Source: Pectinophora gossypiella (lineage: Eukaryota; Arthropoda; Insecta; Lepidoptera; Gelechiidae). From it: a stretch of DNA of 64,000 nt. The translations under genes and the position numbers were made by a program. This document shows positions 1 through 18,963 of this stretch, piece after piece. Within the stretch, counting starts at the first letter, position 1; each line of letters starts with the position of its first letter. The notes under the pieces were generated by a model that saw nothing but the letters and a program-made list of their open reading frames with translations, did no database searches and was not told the origin of the DNA. The DNA lies in the NCBI RefSeq assembly GCF_024362695.1, contig NW_026063256.1:1-64000 (forward strand), in the 5' to 3' direction.

Positions 1-6919
<6,919 letters not shown>

Positions 6920-6968
6920 GATATTCCACGGGAGGCCTCCCCAATTTGGATTTTGTCGTAAACACGAG
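6920..6968 (+). other. Candidate 49-bp coding exon
   Basis: Directly after the array, 49 bases of unusually balanced composition end at a good splice donor (GTGAGT at 6969). The preceding CAG of the microsatellite would serve as acceptor. One frame reads GYSTGGLPNLDFVVNTR without a stop, ending two bases into a codon. A second possible micro-exon at 7878-7899 (acceptor TTACAG, donor GTAAGTG) has the phase needed to continue it. No protein family was recognised. This is a hypothesis from splice signals and phase only; it could equally be chance. Confidence 0.25.
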
Positions 6969-8642
6969 GTGAGTCCTTTGAATCCTTTCCCCTTTCTGCC
7001 ACTGCCTAATTATTTAGTAAAAATAAAACCAATTTCTATTAATAATTATACAAAACTCCAGCGCCTTAACAGAGGTATTTACGATTTATTTTAAAAATAT
7101 ATGAAAGTGACTCTTGGTTTGAAAATCACTACTATTATCGAACATTTTTTTTTAACTCACTTAGTAAAATATGATGTAATTTTTGTTTAAGCTTGAAGTT
7201 AATCGAATTATTTTTAAGCATTTATAAAATTAATCTAAATAGGTGCGCACCTGACCCTATTAAGGGCATTTGGAGACTATTTTGCATATATTCATAATAT
7301 AATTTCTTATTTTAAATATAGGTCTAATACGTACTATAAGCCTCCGTGCTTAGCGTTTATAATAACAATGCATAGTTTAAAAACAAAACGTTATTAAAAA
7401 TGTATGCTATTACTATCTAAATTTAAATCTAATTCAAAAATATATATATTTTCTAAAAATATTTCGTTAATAATTATACTTATATGTATCTTCAGCGAAA
7501 AACTATTACTCTTGTCTTAACTCATTTTATTTTCAGATATTAGAAACTCAATTTGAATATATACTTTACGATTTGACGATTTAACTGCTTTTGTAGGTGG
7601 TTTAAAAACGGTAAAATTTTATATAGAATTAACAATCCTTAAGCGTTAATTAATATAAATATATACACGTAGTACGGAATTACTTTCAAAACGTAAACTA
7701 CAGAATTGAACATTAATTATGACTGAATTTTTTCTCTCTATCTCAAATTCGATAATTTACGAAGTCATACTAATTAAGTACCAATTAGCAATGAAATAAG
7801 TAATTTATAGGAAAGATCTTTATCAGACTAGGCACATTGATTTGATCACTTGTGTAATCTTGTGTTTTGAGTTACAGACTAACAGTATTTCCAGAGAAGG
7901 TAAGTGTAAACAGTAGATATCCAGCAGTTCATCATTTTGTTTAGAATTGGCATTTTTGGTTATAAGTGACGATTATTAAATGTTATCCAAATATATTAAC
8001 ATATTATAATTTAAGTGACTTAATAACTTTTTAGAGTACATAGATTTCATTCCGTTCAAAATCGTAATAAAGTAAATAATTTCAATATGCAATTATATTT
8101 TTTTTATACCACTGAATGTTGTTATTTCATACAATGTTTAATGATTATTATTTCAGTAGCGAATATTAATAGAAACAATATAAAAACATTCCTAATTTTC
8201 CATAAACTTCTACTATTGGGAGCTATCCAGCATTTTCTGATTCACAGTTAAAATTGTAGATATAAACAAATCTATTAAGTAAACTTAAACATGACGAATA
8301 GATAAATTCAATTTCACTTTATTACATTAAGTATATAATACGTATATATACGTTATTTTGTGATTGATTATTTGGTATTATTTTTACTACAGAAAACCAT
8401 ACGTAGATAACTTGATCTATCAATTTAACACGTATAGCAATAAAACGCATGAAGAACTTTAGGAAACAATAAAACTATTAAGCAGGTAAAAGTCGTAAAA
8501 TTAGAAATAAAACATGATAAGTAGGTACAATGATACAAAAATATATCATCGTTTATCATTCTGCTTAAAGCGTCACTGGATACTTGTTATTGCAATAGAA
8601 CAATTCGCTTACGTTGCAGTTGTATGCAAGATATTTGCATAG
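6969..8642. other. AT-rich non-coding DNA
   Basis: No reading frame of convincing length and no recognised repeat. The only items of note are the candidate 22-bp micro-exon at 7878-7899 described with the preceding exon, and general AT richness with short homopolymers. This would fit an intron or intergenic DNA. Confidence 0.6.
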
Positions 8643-8713
8643 AAGCTCGAATAGCTGGTTGATTAAAATAGCCCTGCAAATGGCTACACGTTACAGGTTC
8701 GGTTCCTGTTCAC
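8643..8713 (+). repeat. tRNA-like relic or SINE head
   Basis: The stretch contains a perfect T-arm, five paired bases ACAGG/CCTGT around the seven-base loop TTCGGTT, which also matches a polymerase III B box. Upstream, TAGCTGGTTGATTAAAATAG resembles a D-arm/A box. TAGCC/GGCTA can form an anticodon stem around a loop containing TGC/GCA. The acceptor ends do not pair, so it is not a working tRNA. It is either a decayed tRNA pseudogene or the head of a tRNA-derived SINE. Confidence 0.42.
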
Positions 8714-10904
8714 AGTCAATAATTTAATTATTATATTTGATCAGTGTCGTTTATCTTTCAGCTCTTCATTTTTGAGAACAGTTACTTTTTCTAGTTAAAT
8801 GTTTACACTTAAAGTATTATTTTCTATTAAGTAGTTGATTTTGTTATCCATTAATGTTCTGTAAAAATATAGGTACTCACTTCGAACTGAGCAGCATTAT
8901 CAAATTCACAAGTCAGGACAAGAAGGTCTACAAGTCAGAATATATCAGTTTAGTGTGTATTGTATATGTACAATTACTCACCTGTATAAAGGATAGAGCT
9001 TAGTAACGTCGCAATTTGATTTTAGCTGACGATCTCAAATATTTCTACTTCGCTCCAGCTCAAGTAACTGGGAACGTAATCATGATGTGTATTCGTGATC
9101 AGTAGATAATATATATATATATATATATATTTAAATATTTAAATATTTTTTAGATTTGAATGTTTATTGTGTATATTTAGTAGGTACCGTTCGTCCTTTC
9201 GATTAGTAGAGACGCGTTTCGAATTTAGGAATGTTGATGTTTTTAAACAAAATAATCATTTACATGCGAAAAAAAAAGTATGTAGTAAGTGGAATTAAAA
9301 AAAAAACTTTAGTTAGCATCGCGAAATGACTTAAAAATGTTATTAACACTTTGGTAGATAAGCTTACGTAAGCAACTGGACTGATCACCCAAATGCAACA
9401 CGAATGTTTTGTTAGCCAAAGCGTTATTTAAAATTAATGGAATGAATGTATTGAAAAAAAAGTTATGATATGAAATTGAAAGCTCAAAATAAGAATGAGA
9501 GTAAAACGAAAAAAGAAAGTAAGTAAGTAATATTCAATATGCGGTACACGTATGAGGTACATAGGGTTCAGGTCCTTCTGTTTGTCACAGTGTGAACAAG
9601 CTTCCTCTGAGAATACTGTTGGAGACCTTTATATAGTTGTCTTAATTCTGACCCTATAGATAATTGTGGGTCAGATCCTTCCATTCGATCATGGTGTAAT
9701 CGAGTATTCTCCGTGAGATAAGTTGGTGTCCAAATGAGACTTAAAAATGACCACAATTGTTAATAAGGATGTGCGCACAATCCATATTGAGCACTATGTT
9801 GCCAATAAATGAATGAAGAATTATATTAAATGAAAGAAGAGTACCTTCATATAAATATAATAATATAAATAAATAAATAAATATAATAAGAGTAAGTAGC
9901 CGGCTACTCAAAATAAAATACCAAAGGGATGGTATTAAGTGTACCGATATTGCATTAAAGGTTTGGTAGGAGGAGATATTGCATTAAAGAATTTGGTAGG
10001 AGGAGATATTACATTAAAAGGTTTTGATAGTAATCATTAAAAGGGATTTGGAAGTTGTTTTTGTTACTTGTGTGTGTTGGTTGTGTGTGAAATGTTTAGT
10101 GGGCAGCAAAGCAATGAATAAGAGAATTATATTTAAATAAAAAAAAAAAATGATTTTAGACTCAACAAAATTAATAATTAGAATATAAGTGGTAGGTACC
10201 TACGTATAATAATATATGTATATTAAAACATCTAAATAAGTATATATTCATTAAAATGAAAAAAAAATATTATAAATATGAATAAAAATATAGTAATTAA
10301 ATAAATAAATAAAAAACACCATTAGAAATAAAATAAATAAAAGTAAATATCTATGCATTGTTGTTATTATTATATTGTAAGAATATTATTGTAATCAAAT
10401 GTTAAGATAATTATGATAGTGTTAAGATTTTAAGGCGGTAACATTTCCATTATTTTTCCGATAGACCAGTTAATTTTACTTTAAACAAAAGCAGTTCTTA
10501 ATGATAGATAAAGTATGTATAGGTATAATATATCGTATGGAAACAAATATAATAATACAATTGTCATAAGAAACAGTTGTCATTACAGTTATTAAAATTG
10601 CTTTAAATAATTGCTTTGTATGTGTAAATTTTAAAAATGTTACTTATCATCGATATCATATTATTGTTTTCGTTACTAAGGATTATTTTTATAAAATGAA
10701 TTAGAATTGATTATGTACGAACAAAAATACACTTTCATAATATACAGGTAACACTGCATAATATTGTGATTTGTCAAATGAAATTTAGGTGACAATAATA
10801 CAAATGAGGTTATAAATAAAAAAAAGGTAAATTAGAAAAAAATATATATTATATTGTACTGAACTTAAAATTTTGAGTCATAGTAACTTGCCTTTATATA
10901 AGTA
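8714..10904. other. AT-rich DNA with small tandem repeats
   Basis: No gene seen. It holds an (AT)n run at 9109-9131 and a minisatellite of about 29-30 bp at 9946-10032 (unit beginning GATATTGCATTAAAG, two good copies and one worn copy). Around 9840-10360 there are many AATA/AAATAA runs. Open frames here are short and show no protein character. Confidence 0.6.
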
Positions 10905-12229
10905 CTAGCTGGTACCCGCGACTTCGTCTGCGTACTTTTAATTTGAATATTAAGGATTATATAAAAGGAACGGTATAGCATGTGATTAAAAGAGAGTAAG
11001 TAGGTATATTTAAAAAAAATAAAAAATATCTGTTTACAGTCGTTATAAAGTACCTATGTATTCCATTGAGTGGCAGAAATTACCTAGGAATATTTATCGG
11101 TCCCTTATGTCCAAGACACTTACAGAGGTCAGCGTCACGTTGTGTACAAAAATATTTTAAAATGACCTAATTTAAAACTTTTTTCTACACAACGTTTGCT
11201 ATTTTGTTATTATTTGTTAAAATGTAGAAATTGTTTGGACTCGACACTCGCGAGCAGGCCACGTATACACCACGTGCGCTCCCCCACCACAAGACAGCGC
11301 CGTTGACTGCCGCCACACTTCGGCGAATGTGCGCGACGACGAACGACGACCGACGGCAGTGGCGGCGATGCAGAGTATTCGTTAAAAGGAACTTTATCTA
11401 CAAAAGCCAAATTTTTTTAACTTGATACACCCAAAACTACTAAATATCATGTTCCTAGGTTCAGTGGTTAATATTTTGTATACAAAAAGTTTGGCTTCGT
11501 AGTTCCCGTTCCGAATCCGTTCCGTTCCGTTCGAATTTCGGAAAATCCGTTTGTTGAAAAACTCTGCACATCCTAAGAGACCTACGTATCAAGTTTCATG
11601 GTTTTATCTTCAAAAATGACGAATACCCATACAAACATTCAACCCGTATTTCACCCCCATACTGGTAAAAATTTCAAAATGCTTGAACAAACGATTTTTT
11701 GTTTGTTATTTAGTGCCTAAACACAAAATTTAATATTTTTATCTTGAAAAATGACGAACCTCATAAAAAATTTCAACACCTATTTCATCCCCTCAAAGAT
11801 CGAATTTTCAAAAACGCTTTAACAAATTGTTTTTTTATTTCTTATCAAGTTCCTAAATATAAAGTTTCGTGGTTTTATCCCCAAAAATGACGAACTCCCA
11901 TACAAACTTTCAACCCTCATTTCACCCCCTCACTGGTCGAAATTTCAGCAACGCTAGAACAAATGTTTAATTATTTTTTATCAAGTGCTTAAATATAAAG
12001 TTTCATGGATTTATATTTTAAAATTAAAATATCCCATACAAACTTTCAACCCCTATTTCAATCTCTTCGTCCCTTCTTTTCGCAATAAAAGGTATCCTAT
12101 TTTCTTTCTCAGGGTCTAAAGATTGTCTGTGCCAAATTTAATCAAAATCGGTTGAGAGGTTTAAGCGGGAAAGCGTAACAGACAGACAGACAGACAGAGT
12201 TACTTTCGCATTTATAATATTAGTAAGGA
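10905..12229 (-). mobile_element. Module HA, complete copy
   Basis: The only uninterrupted HA module in the window, 1325 bp. After its start and a CAGA run comes the phrase CAACCGATTTTGATTAAATT, then about three diverged tandem units of roughly 136 bp, each containing a 'GTCATTTTTG..GATAAAA' phrase. A GC-rich stretch at 11250-11370 has no coding character, although both strands are open for about 60 codons in all HA copies. It ends in a bulged hairpin and CTAG. This copy is the reference for working out what interrupts the other HA copies. Confidence 0.72.
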
Positions 12230-13433
12230 TTATTTTCCCTCGTTAAATAGTAAACAAACTAAGTGTAGGTGTTATAATTTCGTTGACGAACTGATTACCT
12301 ATCCGTTTCTTTGTCTAAAATGAGTATTACCTTATTACTATGATTGATTACTGGGCTTAAAGTTCGTATAAATGTCTATCGAATTACCTCCTCAAGTTTA
12401 AAGCGTAGCTAGTCATGTAGTACTATATTAATTATGTGGTGTAAGTAATTAGATTTTATCTGTATGTAATGTAACAGTCAGTTGAATAAAAAAACGTATA
12501 CAAATCAGATCAATTAATTGGCGTAATGTGATTCTAGAAAGAGTTTTAATGTTAATAGATAGCTAGCTATAGCTATGTGTAGGTTCCTGTAGGAATGAGA
12601 TATACCTGTTTAATAAAGACAGTTGCATCAAAATTTTATCATAAATTCCCTAAATTATGGCGCCTACCTACCCTCTAAGTTAGAAAAGTGATCAAATACT
12701 AACTTGAGGTCACTCAGTTTAAAAAAAAACATCGAAATCATTCCAGTAGCTATGGCGTCATGCGCTTCTTGACACGATCACGAAATCTAGATTTCCGCGG
12801 GAATGAGGTATTTTCCCGCCATAAAAAGTAGCCTGTGTCCGTGCCTAAGATCCTATCTTTAAATTAACCAAGTCTTATAAAATTCCGTTCAGACGTTAAG
12901 GCGTGAATGAGGCAAACTTTTAAAACAAACAATTAAAAATCACTAACCTAGTTTTCTGTCTACTGCCTACGCCTTAAGTACGATAGCATAAATATTAATA
13001 GGCCATATCCTTTTCTAGATTACTATCTATCAGCTAACTAAATTTCATCAAAATCCGTTGAGCCGTTTAGGCATGATAGACAAAACTCCCAGCAAAAACC
13101 ATAAAAAAATCACTAACTCAATTCAGTTTTCTGCCTACTTCCTACCCCCTAAGTACGATGACGTGATCAATTTGACCGTACAACCGTTTGTAGATAACCA
13201 ACTATTACCTTACTAAATTTCATTAAAATCCGTTCAGCCGTTTAGACGTGAAAGAGCAAAAGTCCCAACAAAAACGACTACAAATCACTAAATCAATTTA
13301 GTTATCTGCCAACTGCCTACCCCCTAAGAACGATGGCGTGATTATTTATAGCCTATGACCATTTCTAGGTTATCATCTATCACCATACCAAATTTCATCA
13401 AAATCCGTTGAGCCGTTTAGGCGTGAAAGAGTA

Positions 13434-13502
<69 letters not shown>

Positions 13503-13533
13503 GTTACTTTCGCATTTATAATATTAGTATGGA
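12230..13533 (-). mobile_element. Module B, copy 1
   Basis: In element orientation: TC start, a run of CAGA/TCTG repeats (13435-13500), then four diverged tandem units of about 177 bp, each opening with TTTCACGCCTAAACGG or a variant, followed by unique sequence. It lacks its own CTAG end, because module HA begins at 12229. Copies in this window: 13727-13822 (fragment), 17701-18963, 29792-30864 (shortened) and 57043-58313. Confidence 0.7.
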
Positions 13534-13722
13534 TGAATGTGTAAAAAAAAAAAAAATAACTTCTATTTTTTTTTCTCTAAAAGAAGGGAGGTGTAGTGTG
13601 TACCTCCACACCCATGTAATATACATATCTATGTTATATGTCATTATATATAGACAGACAATAAACGACCGTCTTGGAAGACACACGTCTCTTATTTAAC
13701 TCCACAACTCCGGCGTCCCACA
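13534..13722 (+). mobile_element. 3' end of a short-LTR retroelement
   Basis: A polypurine tract at about 13579-13591 is followed by a 131-bp sequence that starts TGTAGTG at 13592 and ends CCCACA at 13722. It contains a polyadenylation-like AATAAA at about 13662. A polypurine tract followed by a TG...CA block is the 3' end of an LTR retrotransposon; the short LTR suits Ty3/gypsy elements of the insect Mag type. The coding region upstream is gone, replaced by the Helitron composite that ends at 13533. Confidence 0.6.
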
Positions 13723-13726
13723 GTGC

Positions 13727-13822
13727 ACTCATTTAAGACAAAGAAACGGATAGGTAATCAGTTCGTCTACGAAATTATAACACCTACACTTAGTTTGTTT
13801 ACTATTCAACGAGGGAAAAGAA
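13727..13822 (+). mobile_element. Module B fragment, head of B+HA copy 2
   Basis: This matches the last ~95 bases of module B on the plus strand, ending CGAGGGAAAAGAA, the same position at which HA follows B in the other copies. Here HA follows only at 17453, because two complete Helitrons (C1, C2) have inserted exactly at the junction. The 5' part of B is missing, cut off by the LTR-element end. Confidence 0.7.
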
Positions 13823-13954
13823 TCTTCTATCTATATCTATACTTATAATGAATCTGTAGAAAGGTCAATTCTGTACATTAAATATTTTTTCAAAATAACT
13901 ATCAGGGGGTGATAAGTGATCGATACTGATGCCAAAAATGCAATCAGTAAAATT

Positions 13955-13987
<33 letters not shown>

Positions 13988-15807
13988 ATGTTCCTTATAG
14001 AAACAAAAACAACTGGACGGATTTTAATGAAACTTGGTACAATTATTCTTCACACTCCTGGACAGGTTATAGTATACTTTTCATCACGCTACAATCAATA
14101 GGAGCAGAGTAGTGAAGGGAAATCCTTTTGTATGAAAAATCTAAACCACTCAAGTTAGACGTTTGAAATTTGGCATGCAGGTACCTTAAATACCGTAGAG
14201 GTGCACTAAGAAAGGAATTCCCGAAATTCCCACGGGAACGGGAATTAGCGGAAAAATCCTTTTGTATGAAAAATCTAAACCATTCAAGTTAGATGTTTGA
14301 AATTTGTCATGCAGGTACCTTAGATACCGTAGAGGTGTACTAAGAAAGGAATTCCCGAAATTCCCACGGGAACGGGAATTAGCGGGAAAATCCTTTTGTA
14401 TGAAAAATCTAAACCACTCAAGTTAGACGTTTGAAATTTGGCAAGCAGGTACCATAGGTACCGTTGAGGTGCACTAAGAAAGGAATTCCCGAAATTCTCA
14501 CGAGAACGGGAATTAGCGGGAAAATCCTTTTGTATGAAAAATCTAAACCACTCAAGTTAGACGTTTGAAATTTGTCATGCAGGTACCTTAGGTACCGTGG
14601 AGGTGCACTAAGAAAGGAATTCCCGAAATTCTCACGAGAACGAGAATTAGCGGGAAAATCCTTTTGTATGAAAAATCTAAACCACTCAAGTTAGACGTTT
14701 GAAATTTGTCATGCAGGTACCTTAGGTACCGTGGAGGTGCACTAAGAAAGGAATTCCCGAAATTCCCACGGGAACGGGAATTAACGGGAAAATCCTTTTG
14801 TATGAAAAGTTAGATGTTTGAAATTTGGCACGCAGGTACCTTAGATACCGTAGAGGTGCACTAAGAAAGGAATTCCCGAAATTCCCACGGGAACGGGAAT
14901 TAGCGGGAAAATCCTTTTGTATGAATAATCTAAACCACTCAAGTTAGACGTTTGAAATTTGGCATGCAGGTACTTTAGTAAACTTAAAGCTTAGTTGCAA
15001 CAGGATATTACAAAATTCCCACGGGAACGGTAGTTAGCGGGAAAAAACATTTGTATGAAAAAATCAAATCTAAATAAAAGGAGAAACTGACTGACTCAGT
15101 GACTGACATATCAACGCATAGCCTGAACGGCTAAATGTAGGCATTTGAAATTTGGAAGGGACATAGCTTAGGTACCGTAGAGGTGCACTAAGAAAGGAAT
15201 TCCCGGAATTCCCACGGGAACGGAAATTAGCGGGAAAATCCTTTTGTATGAAAAATCTAAACCGCTTAAGTTAGACGCTTGAAATTTGGCATGCAGGTAC
15301 CTTAGTTAACTTAAAGCTTAGTTGCAACAGATTATTGCAAAATTCCCACGGAAACGGGAGTTAGCGGGAAAAAAACATTTGTATGAAAAAATCGAAACCG
15401 CGTAAGATAGATGTTTTCAATTCAATTCAATTAAATTATTTATTGCATTCCATGTAGTACAATGGGGTGTTACGTAGGCATAGGAACTAAAACATGGACC
15501 CTGTAGGGCACAGCAACGTTGAAGGGAAGAGAGGAAGTGTGTATTAAAATTAAAACTCAATGAACAATCAATTAAAAAAAAATCAATTCAATCAATTGAT
15601 TCAATCTAGCATGCATGCATACCTTAGTAAATATAAAGTTTATTTTTGGCTGTATTTTGAAAAATGGGAGTTATTGGGAAAAAAATTGTATGAAAAAATC
15701 TAAACTGCATAAGTTAGATGCTTGAAATTTGATATGCACTCCCACACACACAAAGATCTCTCTCTTATATAACACGCCACGCGGACGAAGTCGCGGGCAA
15801 AAGCTAG
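13823..15807 (+). mobile_element. Helitron-like C1
   Basis: It begins TCTTCTATCT at 13823 and ends CTAG at 15804-15807 after the hairpin CGCGGAC/GTCGCG and GGCAAAAG. Order: start, (TCTG)n at 13959-13987, the phrase GGACGGATTTTAATGAAACT, then about seven tandem 134-bp units (14121-14990). A second, degenerate block follows (15100-15400). At 15418-15602 lies a reversed LINE tail (AATAAATAATTTAATTGAA on the other strand). The 134-bp unit contains strong palindromes, including GGTACCTTAGGTACC and GGAATTCCCGAAATTCCC. Open frames across the TCTG run give Cys-rich translations and are not genes. Confidence 0.75.
15779..15807 (+). other. Helitron 3' terminal hairpin
   Basis: Representative of the C-family ends. 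CGC-G-GAC, loop GAA, GTC-GCG forms a six-pair stem with one bulged G, followed by eight bases and then CTAG. A short GC-rich hairpin about ten bases before CTRR is the known Helitron transposition terminator. The same structure closes C2, C3, C4, C5, C6 and C7, and a variant (GCAGACGAAGTCGCGG) closes HA. Confidence 0.7.
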
Positions 15808-15936
15808 TCTTCTATCTTCTATACTATAATAAATCTGTAGAGAGGTCAATTCTGTACATTAAATATATTTTCAAAATAACTATCAGGGGGTGATTAGTGA
15901 TCGATACTGATGCCAAAAATGCAATCAGTAAAATTT

Positions 15937-15987
<51 letters not shown>

Positions 15988-17452
15988 ATGTTCCTTATAG
16001 AAACAAAAACTACTGGACGGATTTTAATGAAACTTGGTACAATTATTCTTCATACTCCTGGGCAGGTTATATTATACTTTTCATCACGCTACAATCAATA
16101 GGAGCAGAGTAGTGAAGGGAAATTTTGGGAAAACGGGAGAAGTTACTCCATTTTTTAAGCTTCCGTCGCGTGAGCAGCCTTAATGGTTAAAGTTTCATAG
16201 AAATCATGTATGACGGAAATATCTTCTAAATATGTAATCTAAATAAATAAAAGGAGAAACTGACTGACTGACATATCAAAGCACAGCCTAAACGGCTAAA
16301 TGTAGGCACTTGAAATTTGGAAGAGACGTAGCTTAGGTACTGTAAAGGTGCACTAAGAAAGAAATTCCCGGAAATCCCACGGGAACGGAAATTAGCGGGA
16401 AAATCCTTTTGTATGAAAAATCTAAACCACTCATGTTAGACGTTTGAAATTTGGCATGCAGGTACCTTAGGTACCGTAGAGGTGCACTAAGAAAGGAATT
16501 CCCGAAATTCGCACGGAAACGAGAATTAGCGGGAAAATCCTTTTGTATGAAAAATTTAAAACACTCAAATTAGACGTTTGAAATTTGGCACGCAGGTACC
16601 TTAGGTACTAAAGAGGCGCACTAAGAAAGGAATTCTCGAAATTCCCACGGGAACGGGAATTAGCGGGAAAATCCTTTTGTATGAAAAATCTAAAACACTC
16701 AAATTAGAAAATTGAAATTTGGCATGCAGGTACCTTAGGTACCGTAAAGGTGCACTAAGAAAGGAATTCCCGAAATTTCCACGGGAACGGGAATTAGCGG
16801 AAAAATCCTTTTGTATGAAAAATCTAAAACACTCAAATTAGACGTTTGAAATTTGGCATGCAGGTACCTTAGGTATCGTAGAGGTACACTAAGAAAGGAA
16901 TTCTCGAAATTCCCACGGGAACGGTAATTAGCGGGAAAATTCTTTTGTATGGAAAATCTAAACCACTCAAGTTAGACGTTTGAAATTTGGCACGCAAGTA
17001 CCTTAGGTACTGAAGAGGTGCACTAAGAAAGGAATTCCCGAAATTCTCACGTGAACGGGAATTAACGGGAAAATCCTTTTGTATGAAAAATCTAAACCAC
17101 TCAAGTTAGACGTTTGAAATTTGTCATGAAGGTACCTTAGTATATTTAAAGCTTAGTTGCAACAAGGTATTGCAAAATTTCCACGGGAACGGGAGTTAAC
17201 GGGAAAAAACATTTGTATGAAAAAATCTAAACCGCGTAAGATACGAGTAGATGTTTTTAATCTAGCATGCATGCATACCTAAGTTTAGTTATGGCTGTAT
17301 TTTGAAAAATGGGAGTTAGCGGGGAAAAAATGTCGTATGAAAAAATCTAAACTGCATAAGTTAGATGCTTGAAATTTGACATACACTCCCACACACACAA
17401 AGATCTCTCTTTTATAACACGCTACGCGGACGAAGTCGCGGGCAAAAGCTAG
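15808..17452 (+). mobile_element. Helitron-like C2
   Basis: It starts TCTTCTATCT directly after the CTAG of C1 and ends CTAG at 17449-17452, directly against the TC of module HA. Same plan as C1: TCTG run at 15939-15988, shared ATTTTAATGAAACTTGG phrase, then about six 134-bp units (16370-17150). It lacks the reversed LINE tail of C1, going from GATGTTTTTAATCTAGCATG straight on, so it represents the state before that tail was acquired. Confidence 0.75.
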
Positions 17453-17700
17453 TCCTTACTAATATTATAAATGCGAAAGTAACTCTGTCTGTCTGTCTGT
17501 CTGTTACGCTTTCCCGCTTAAACCTCTCAACCGATTTTGATTAAATTTGGCACAGACAATCTTTAGACCCTGAGAAAGAACATAGGATACCTTTTATTGC
17601 GAAAAGAAGGGACAAAGAGATTGAAATAGGGGTTGAAAGTTTGTATGGGATATTTTAATCTATACTTATAATAAATCTGTAGAGAGGTCAATTCTGTACA

Positions 17701-18963
17701 TCCATACTAATATTATAAATGCGAAAGTAACTCTGTCTGTCTGTCTGTCTGTCTGTTACTCTTTCACGCCTAAACGGCATAACGGATTTTGATGAAATTT
17801 GGTATGGTGATAGATGATAACCTAGAAATGGTCATAGGCTATAAATAATCACGCCATCGTTCTTAGGGGGTAGGCAGTTGGCAGATAACTAAATTGATTT
17901 AGTGATTTGTAGTCGTTTTTGTTGGGACTTTTGCTCTTTCACGTCTAAACGGCTGAACGGATTTTAATGAAATTTAGTAAGGTAATAGTTGGTTATCTAA
18001 AAACGGTTGTACGATCAAATTGATCACGTCATCGTACTTAGGGGGTAGGAAGTAGGCAGAAAACTGAATTGAGTTAGTGATTTTTTTATGGTTTTTGCTG
18101 GGAGTTTTGTCTATCATGCCTAAACGGCTCAACGGATTTTGATGAAATTTAGTTAGCTGATAGATAGTAATCTAGAAAAGGATATGGCCTATTAATATTT
18201 ATGCTATCATACTTAAGGCGTAGGCAGTAGACAGAAAACTAATTAGGTTAGTGATTTTTAATTGTTTGTTTTAAAAGTTTGCCTCATTCACGCCTTAACG
18301 TCTGAACGGAATTTTATAAGACTTGGTTAATTTAAAGATAGGATCTTAGGCACGGACACAGGCTACTTTTTATGGCGGGAAAATACCTCATTCCCGCGGA
18401 AATCTAGATTTCGTGATCGTGTCAAGAAGCGCATGACGCCATAGCTACTGGAATGATTTCGATGTTTTTTTTTAAACTGAGTGACTTCAAGTTAGTATTT
18501 GATCACTTTTCTAACTTAGAGGGTAGGTAGGCGCCATAATTTAGGGAATTTATGATAAAATTTTGATGCAACTGTCTTTATTAAACAGTTATATCTCATT
18601 CCTACAGGAACCTACACATAGCTATAGCTAGCTATCTATTAACATTAAAACTCTTTCTAGAATCACATTACGCCAATTAATTGATCTGATTTGTATAAGT
18701 TTTTTTATTCAACTGACTGTTACATTACATACAGATAAATCTAATTACTTACACCACATAATTAATATAGTACTACATGACTAGCTACGCTTTAAACTTG
18801 AGGAGGTAATTCGATAGACATTTATACGAACTTTAAGCCCAGTAATCAATCATAGTAATAAGGTAATACTCATTTTAGACAAAGAAACGGATAGGTAATC
18901 AGTTCGTCAACGAAATTATAACACCTACACTTAGTTTGTTTACTATTTAACGAGGAAAAATAA
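17701..18963 (+). mobile_element. Module B, copy 3
   Basis: A clean plus-strand B module: start, TCTG run at 17735-17755, then tandem units of about 177 bp opening near 17757, 17932, 18109 and 18282, then unique DNA ending CGAGGAAAAATAA. It is very similar to the copies at 12230-13533 and 57043-58313. Confidence 0.72.

Larger units (their letters stand above)
10905..13533 (-). mobile_element. Helitron-like composite B+HA, copy 1
   Basis: Non-autonomous rolling-circle-type element on the minus strand. Read in its own direction it starts TCCATACTAATATT near 13533 and ends in CTAG at 10905-10908. It is flanked by A (10904) and T (13534) with no target duplication, the Helitron signature. It has two modules: B (13533-12230) and HA (12229-10905). 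HA carries its own Helitron-style start, TCCTTACTAATATT, in the middle of the unit. Just before CTAG is a GC-rich hairpin. (CAGA)n runs follow each start. No Rep/helicase gene is present. The same B/HA junction recurs in the other copies, so the pair moves as one unit. Confidence 0.75.

Noticed and set aside
9568..9756. 62-codon minus-strand frame
   Set aside because: AT-rich flank, no homology pattern, no splice or start context; length expected by chance.
11210..11425. Overlapping open frames on both strands of the GC-rich part of module HA (also 31750-32070 and 43012-43203)
   Set aside because: Both strands are open because the segment is GC-rich; it lies in a non-autonomous Helitron and shows no codon or domain pattern.
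14116..14990. CRISPR-like array in the 134-bp repeats
   Set aside because: Units are directly adjacent without unique spacers, lie inside a eukaryotic transposon, and there are no cas genes.
13916..16112. Open frames translating to repeated Cys-Leu-Ser-Val (13916-14101, 15897-16112, 29495-29698, 56559-56759)
   Set aside because: They are translations of the (TCTG)n run and flanking Helitron DNA. The frame is a by-product of a repeat with no stop codon, and copies differ in unit number.
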